From Mycobacterium sp. URHB0044 (GTDB taxonomy: Bacteria > Actinomycetota > Actinomycetes > Mycobacteriales > Mycobacteriaceae): DNA of 64,000 nucleotides. The DNA lies in NCBI RefSeq assembly GCF_000620625.1, contig NZ_JIAW01000001.1:248001-312000 (forward strand), given 5' to 3'. Position 1 is the first letter of the stretch. The number at the start of each line of letters is the position of its first letter. Below the pieces are notes generated by a model. The model did not search any database. It was given only the letters and a program-made list of their open reading frames with translations, and was not told the DNA's origin. This document shows positions 59,718-64,000 of this stretch, one piece after another. Made by a program: the position numbers and the translations under genes.

Positions 59718-60575
59718 CTAGCGAGCAGTGTTCGCAGTGGTGGTGCCTGGAGTAACGGCAGCCTTGTTCAGCTTGGTGGCGCGACGAATCGCGCTGTCCA
59801 AGAGGCTCGCAGGGGCATATCGAACAACGCGCGTCATCACGCGCGCGAAGCCGCCAGCCGGGTACCGCAGCTTGGGCGAACTCGCTGACGCCGCTCTGAC
59901 GATCACAGCCGCGACGGTTTCGGGAGAGTCTGCGCTGGCAATGCTTTCGGTCATCTCTTGGTGAGCCTGCGCCCGACGAGCCGCATACGCAGGGATTGGC
60001 GTATCACCCATCCATACTGCGGAGTCGATCGCGGTGTTGGTGTAACCGGGTTCGACGAGCGTGACGCGGATACCGAACTCCCGCAATTCGTGATCGAGTC
60101 CTTGGGAGTAGCCCTCGAGTGCATATTTGGACGAGGAATAGAAGACGCTGTACGGAGTCGGCACGAAGCCGACGACCGAACCCACGTTGACGATGCGTCC
60201 GCCGCCCTGTGCGCGCATGTGTGGTAGGACGGCGTTGGTCATGCGAACGACGCCGAAGAAGTTCGTGTCGAACAAGTCTTGTGCCTGCGCAGCCGACGTC
60301 TCTTCGGCGCCACCGAGTAGAAGTGCTCCTGCGTTGTTGACCAGCACGTCGATCCGGCCGGCGCGGTCGATCACCGTCTGAACCGCCTTCGCTACCGAGT
60401 CGTCGTCGGTGACGTCGAGCTGGACGAACTCCACACCGGCGGTCGGTTGGATCCGACCGATGTTGCGGCCGGTGCCGAATACTTCGTAGCCCTTGGCGGC
60501 GAACGCCGCGGCCGCAGCCGAGCCGATGCCGGAGGAGGCTCCCGTGACTAGCACTACGGGTTGTCTCTTGACCAT
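59718..60575 (-). CDS. SDR family oxidoreductase
   Basis: 285 residues: TGASSGIGSAAAAAF, NNAG near 88, SS and YSSSK (catalytic Tyr/Lys) intact; C-terminal Ala/Thr-rich extension. Operators h and i lie 94 and 148 bases upstream, placing the gene in the 18-bp TetR regulon. The 3' end abuts a REP13E12 fragment, a possible recombination junction. Confidence 0.85.
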   Translation of the reverse strand: MVKRQPVVLVTGASSGIGSAAAAAFAAKGYEVFGTGRNIGRIQPTAGVEFVQLDVTDDDSVAKAVQTVIDRAGRIDVLVNNAGALLLGGAEETSAAQAQDLFDTNFFGVVRMTNAVLPHMRAQGGGRIVNVGSVVGFVPTPYSVFYSSSKYALEGYSQGLDHELREFGIRVTLVEPGYTNTAIDSAVWMGDTPIPAYAARRAQAHQEMTESIASADSPETVAAVIVRAASASSPKLRYPAGGFARVMTRVVRYAPASLLDSAIRRATKLNKAAVTPGTTTANTAR

Positions 60576-60668
60576 GATTTGCTCCCATCGCTAAGCCGAT
60601 CGATCTACAGGTAGAACGAGGCTGCTTGCCAGGTCGACCGCCACCTCAACGCGACGTCGCCACTCCAG

Positions 60669-60686
60669 ATAAACCGATCGGTTTAC
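60669..60686. promoter_or_regulatory. TetR operator copy h
   Basis: ATAAACCGATCGGTTTAC; 17 of 18 positions symmetric except the first pair. 54 bases (start to start) from copy i. Confidence 0.7.
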
Positions 60687-60722
60687 CCGTGAAAGCCGAC
60701 GATACACGCCTCTGCGCGGCGT

Positions 60723-60740
60723 GTAAACCTATCGGTGTAC
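60723..60740. promoter_or_regulatory. TetR operator copy i
   Basis: GTAAACCTATCGGTGTAC, the second operator of the SDR promoter. Confidence 0.7.
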
Positions 60741-60814
60741 TTCCGGCATGACTCTCTAGCTGGCGGATGGGCACCAAGGCCGCGCTGTTGAGTCACGCGC
60801 CCGCCGCCCGAGGT

Positions 60815-61393
60815 TCAATTGCGCGTGCGCCGACCTCGTTGAGTCGGACGGTGGGCGGCGATGAGTTCATCGAGGTGATGGGAGACCTGCTCGAGTGGCT
60901 CGGTGGAGCGCGCAGCGCGGGAGAGAATGACGGCGCCTTCGAGCGAGGCGACGATCGTCGTCGACAGTGACTGGGCTGCAGCAGGTTTCACGCCATCGTC
61001 GGTCAGCCTCTCGGCAAGCAGCTGAGCCCATTCCGCGAATACCTCGGCGGCCGTCCTGGCGGCCTCGGGAGATTCATCGCGACCGGATGCTGCTGCCACG
61101 ATCGGACAGCCGCCTTCGAAGTCAGTACTGAGGAGGACTTCGTTCCACATGCGCGTGAACGCCGCGATCGGATCCGGTTGCGCGACGAAGTCCCGCAACA
61201 TGGTCGTCATCTCGTCTCCCGCCGAACGCGTGGCCGCGGCAACCAGTTCGGCCTTGCCGCCGGGGAAATTGAGATAGATCGACCGCCGAGTCACGCCGCT
61301 TGCCGCCAAGATTTCGGCAATGCCGGTGCCCGCCACTCCGTGGCGCTGCATCAACGTGGCCGTGGCTGACGTGAGTCGATCGCGTACGCGCAT
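60815..61393 (-). CDS. TetR family regulator
   Basis: 192 residues from ATG 61393; the frame to 61501 crosses two operators. HTH AEILAASGVTRRSIYLNFPGGKAELV at about 27-52, ligand domain with Cys in FEGGCPIVAAASG. TATATT on the minus strand lies 7 bases before the ATG, so the message is probably leaderless. Divergent from the amidase; operators j and k lie between. Distinct from the TetR pair at 32989/54763 in its recognition helix. Confidence 0.83.
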   Translation of the reverse strand: MRVRDRLTSATATLMQRHGVAGTGIAEILAASGVTRRSIYLNFPGGKAELVAAATRSAGDEMTTMLRDFVAQPDPIAAFTRMWNEVLLSTDFEGGCPIVAAASGRDESPEAARTAAEVFAEWAQLLAERLTDDGVKPAAAQSLSTTIVASLEGAVILSRAARSTEPLEQVSHHLDELIAAHRPTQRGRRTRN

Positions 61394-61401
61394 ACCTTGC
61401 A

Positions 61402-61419
61402 ATATACCAGTCGGTCTAC
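61402..61419. promoter_or_regulatory. TetR operator copy j
   Basis: ATATACCAGTCGGTCTAC; overlaps the likely -10 (TATATT, minus strand) of the TetR gene. Confidence 0.6.
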
Positions 61420-61438
61420 TATGGTCCGAAGTAGTCAA

Positions 61439-61456
61439 GTATACCGAACGGTATAC
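61439..61456. promoter_or_regulatory. TetR operator copy k
   Basis: GTATACCGAACGGTATAC; 8-base perfect arms around AA. 27 bases upstream of the amidase ATG. Confidence 0.7.
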
Positions 61457-61482
61457 CCGCGTTATTGATCCACGAGAAAGGG

Positions 61483-62997
61483 ATGGCCGTGCCCTCCTCA
61501 ACCCCCGATGACTTCGCTTGGTTGCCGTCTACCGACCAACTGGCCGCGCTGGACGCCAAGGAGGTGTCCAGCGCCGAACTGGTCGACCTCTATGTGTCCC
61601 GCATCGAGGAACACAACACGCCGCTCAACGCGATCGTCACCGTCGACCCGGACGCCGCGCGCCGCGCGGCCGCAGAAGCCGATGCCGCCCGCGCCCGGGG
61701 GGATGCGCTCGGCCCGCTGCATGGGCTGCCGATCACGATCAAGGACAGCTACGAAACGGCGGGGATGCGCACGGTCTGCGGTCGGCCCGACCTCGCCGAC
61801 TACGTGCCGACGCAGGATGCTGAGGCCGTCGCCCGGTTGCGCCGGGCCGGCGCGATCATCCTCGGCAAGACCAACATGCCAACGGGCAATGCCGACGTCC
61901 AAGCCAGTAATCCCGTGTTCGGCCGGACGAACAACCCGTGGGACCTGTCGCGGACCTCCGGCGGATCGGCCGGAGGCGGTGCCGCCGCGACCGCAGCGGG
62001 CCTGGCGAGCTTCGACTACGGCTCCGAAATCGGCGGCTCCACTCGTATTCCGTCGCACTTCTGTGGTCTCTACGGCCACAAGTCGACGTGGCAGTCGGTT
62101 CCGCTCGCCGGCCACATCCCCGGCGGCCCTGGCGATCCCGGGCGGTGGGGTGAGCCTGACATGGCCTGTGCCGGTGTGCAGGCGCGTGGCGCCCGCGACA
62201 TCATCCCCGCGCTGGAAGCCACCGTCGGCCCCCTGAACCCCGACGGCGGATTCACCTACACGCTTGCCCCGCCACGCGCGACGGCACTCAAGGACTTCCG
62301 GGTCGCGGTATGGGTTGACGACCCCGCCGGACCCGTCGACAGGGACACCCACCGAGCCATCCACGACGCCGTCACCGCGTTGCGCGACGCCGGCGCTTCG
62401 GTCGTCGAGCAACCCGCGAGTCTCCCTGTAGATCTCACGACCTCACACGACCTGTTCCTGAGCTTGGTGATGGCCGCATTCTCGGTCGACCGGTCCACGA
62501 TGAGTCCGCAGTTCGCGGGCGCGCTTGCCCTGCGGTCGCTGATGAGCCCGCGCGGTGACGCGTCCGCCGCTCTGCGCGGGACGATCCAAAGCCACCGGGC
62601 CTGGTTGTTCCGCGATGCGGCGCGACGGGAGATCGCACAGCGCTGGGTCGGATTCTTCAAGGAATTCGACGTGCTGCTGCTGCCCGTCACACCCACCGCC
62701 GCACCAGGTCACCACGGCAAGGACCACGACCGCTTCGGTCGCGTCATCGACGTCGATGGCGTCGCCCACTCGTATTGGGATCAGACCAAGTGGAGCGCTG
62801 TAGCCAACATCGCCGGCGCTCCGGCGACCACGATGCCCATCACCACAAATGCCGCCGGCCTGCCGATCGGCATCCAGGCGATGGGCCCTGCCGGGGGAGA
62901 CCGCACCACCGTCGAATTCGCAGCACTGCTCACCGAAATCCTCGGCGGTTTCCGCGTCCCGCCGCGGTACCGCTCGCATGTGGCGAGCATGGGCTGA
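61483..62997 (+). CDS. amidase (amidase signature family)
   Basis: 504 residues from ATG 61483; GTG 61489 with AAAGG seven bases upstream is an alternative start. Ser-cisSer-Lys triad present: Lys87 (PITIKDSYE), Ser162 (SGGSAGG) and Ser186 (GSEIGGSTRIPS). Hydrolyses amides to acids. It could complete the nitrile hydratase pathway biochemically, but it is 52 kb away and under a TetR, so that link is weak. Divergent from the TetR with two operators between. Confidence 0.88.
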   Translation: MAVPSSTPDDFAWLPSTDQLAALDAKEVSSAELVDLYVSRIEEHNTPLNAIVTVDPDAARRAAAEADAARARGDALGPLHGLPITIKDSYETAGMRTVCGRPDLADYVPTQDAEAVARLRRAGAIILGKTNMPTGNADVQASNPVFGRTNNPWDLSRTSGGSAGGGAAATAAGLASFDYGSEIGGSTRIPSHFCGLYGHKSTWQSVPLAGHIPGGPGDPGRWGEPDMACAGVQARGARDIIPALEATVGPLNPDGGFTYTLAPPRATALKDFRVAVWVDDPAGPVDRDTHRAIHDAVTALRDAGASVVEQPASLPVDLTTSHDLFLSLVMAAFSVDRSTMSPQFAGALALRSLMSPRGDASAALRGTIQSHRAWLFRDAARREIAQRWVGFFKEFDVLLLPVTPTAAPGHHGKDHDRFGRVIDVDGVAHSYWDQTKWSAVANIAGAPATTMPITTNAAGLPIGIQAMGPAGGDRTTVEFAALLTEILGGFRVPPRYRSHVASMG

Positions 62998-63047
62998 TTC
63001 GCGCACACAGCAGTTTCTGAACCCACAACGACATTGAGGAAACCACC

Positions 63048-64000
63048 ATGGCCGTCGATCTACCCGATAGTGGACTGGAATTGCGTTCGCTGGTGACATC
63101 GCAGGGACAACTCGAACTGTCCTTGCACGACGTCCCGGTTCCGACCCCGGCCGCCAATGAGGTGCTGGTGCGCATCGAGGCGTCACCGATCAATCCCTCC
63201 GATCTGGGAGTGCTCGTCGCCACCGCGGACATGGACTCCGCGACGGTCGCGGGCACGCCCGAGCGCCCGGTCGTTACCGCACCGCTGATCGAGGGCACTC
63301 AGCGCGGATTGGCTTCGCGAGTCGACGTATCGCTGCCCGTCGGCAACGAAGGGGCGGGCACGATCGTGGCCGCTGGCTCGTCGCCCGCGGCACAGGCCTT
63401 GATCGGCAAGACCGTTGGCGTCGTCGGCGGCGGCATGTACACGCAGTACCGACTGGTGGACGCTGCCTCGTGTCTGGTGTTGCCCGACGGTGCCTCGGCC
63501 AAGGATGGAGCCTCGTCGTTCGTGAATCCGATGACGGCTCTCGGCATGGTGGAAACCATGCGCCGCGAAGGTCATTCGGGTCTGGTGCACACCGCGGCCG
63601 CGTCGAACCTCGGTCAGATGCTCGTCAAGGTCTGCCTCAAGGATGGTGTGCCGCTCGTCAACATCGTCCGCAAGCCGGAGCAGGAGGAACTCCTGAGATC
63701 GCTCGGAGCGGTGCACGTCTGCAACTCGTCGTCATCGTCGTTCGCGACCGACCTCACCGAGGCCATCAAGGCGACGTCGGCCACGCTGGCCTTCGACGCG
63801 ACGGGCGGCGGGCCACTCGCGAATCAGATCCTCAGCGCCATGGAGCGGGCGACCCAGGCGACGACGGAACTGGACTACTCGCCATACGGCTCGTCCGTCC
63901 ACAAGCAGGTCTACATCTACGGCGGCCTCGACCCCCGCCCGGTCACCCTCGGTAAGGGTTTCGGGTTGGCGTGGGGTGTCGGCGGGTGGCTGGTTTCGTC
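63048..64000 (+). CDS. MDR/zinc-binding-type dehydrogenase, 3' end outside window
   Basis: Begins ATG 63048 after GAGGA and stays open to the end of the window (317 codons). N-terminal GroES-like strand region (LRSLVTSQGQLELSLHDVPVP; RIEASPINPSDLGVL) and Rossmann region (HTAAASNLGQMLVKVCLKDGVPLVNIV, FDATGGGPLANQILSAM). 50 bases after the amidase in the same direction, so probably cotranscribed and under the same TetR. Acts as NAD(P)-dependent reductase; zinc ligands not seen. Confidence 0.8.
   Translation, partial: MAVDLPDSGLELRSLVTSQGQLELSLHDVPVPTPAANEVLVRIEASPINPSDLGVLVATADMDSATVAGTPERPVVTAPLIEGTQRGLASRVDVSLPVGNEGAGTIVAAGSSPAAQALIGKTVGVVGGGMYTQYRLVDAASCLVLPDGASAKDGASSFVNPMTALGMVETMRREGHSGLVHTAAASNLGQMLVKVCLKDGVPLVNIVRKPEQEELLRSLGAVHVCNSSSSSFATDLTEAIKATSATLAFDATGGGPLANQILSAMERATQATTELDYSPYGSSVHKQVYIYGGLDPRPVTLGKGFGLAWGVGGWLVS

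Noticed and set aside
1..64000. CRISPR arrays, tRNA/rRNA genes, integrases, insertion sequences
   Set aside because: No regular direct repeats, no tRNA-like cloverleaf or CCA-adjacent pattern, and no transposase or integrase reading was recognised.

Overview
The window is GC-rich actinobacterial DNA and most likely comes from an environmental, fast-growing member of the Mycobacteriaceae. The evidence is an MmpS/MmpL pair with a DUF732 secreted protein, a MceA-like protein, F420-type enzymes (LLM and PPOX/FDOR), a REP13E12/DUF222 fragment, GTG starts, many ATGA/GTGA gene overlaps, and several genes whose -10 box lies exactly one promoter-length from an ATG/GTG (leaderless mRNAs). I saw no rRNA, tRNA, CRISPR array, prophage or intact insertion sequence. 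This is accessory catabolic and regulatory chromosome, with about 14 transcription factors (7 TetR, 2 GntR, and one each of HxlR, GlxA/AraC, XRE, PucR and MarR).

Layout: 0-5.7 kb holds a redox cluster with two paralogous SDRs, an EXPERA membrane protein and a CYP125-like P450, suggesting sterol or isoprenoid-like substrates. 5.7-7.1 kb is an NmrA-type reductase with its divergent HxlR regulator. 7.1-11.9 kb is a cobalt nitrile hydratase operon (DUF1097, beta, alpha, activator, CbtB, CbtA) facing a GlxA-type regulator, followed by a decayed vapC. 12.2-18.2 kb has an MFS transporter and the MmpS-MmpL-DUF732 operon with a divergent TetR. 18.2-24 kb is an asparagine/aspartate module (ansA, gntR, ansP, aspA) with a repeated palindrome that is probably the GntR operator. 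24-30.2 kb holds small enzymes, F420-type enzymes, an XRE regulator, a VapBC pair and an orphan antitoxin.

30.3-34 kb and 54.7-61.5 kb carry oxidoreductases and TetR genes linked by eleven copies of an 18-bp operator (GTAnACCnnnCGGTnTAC), mostly in pairs 46-55 bp apart. 34-38 kb is a PucR regulator divergent from a flavin monooxygenase/hydrolase pair; its presumed 48-bp promoter element recurs 21 kb away at 56.46 kb. 38-47 kb is an unusual catabolic locus: maleate isomerase-like, DoxX, a solo MceA-like protein, a hydrolase and a SnoaL protein on the minus strand; on the plus strand, two large hydrolases, a homogentisate dioxygenase-like ring-cleavage enzyme, an acetoacetate decarboxylase-like enzyme and a GntR. 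47-52.8 kb is an ester/acyl-CoA module (CocE/NonD hydrolase; AMP ligase, enoyl-CoA hydratase, SDR) that appears to share one TetR operator type (GGGTACG-N14-CGTACCC). 52.8-54.6 kb is a MarR-controlled SnoaL/MDR pair, and the window ends with an amidase and a partial MDR dehydrogenase.

The strongest new-looking signals are regulatory: four repeated operator or promoter elements that tie distant genes into regulons, and TetR genes whose operator contains the -10 box of a leaderless mRNA. The most interesting biochemical candidate is the 38-47 kb catabolic locus.
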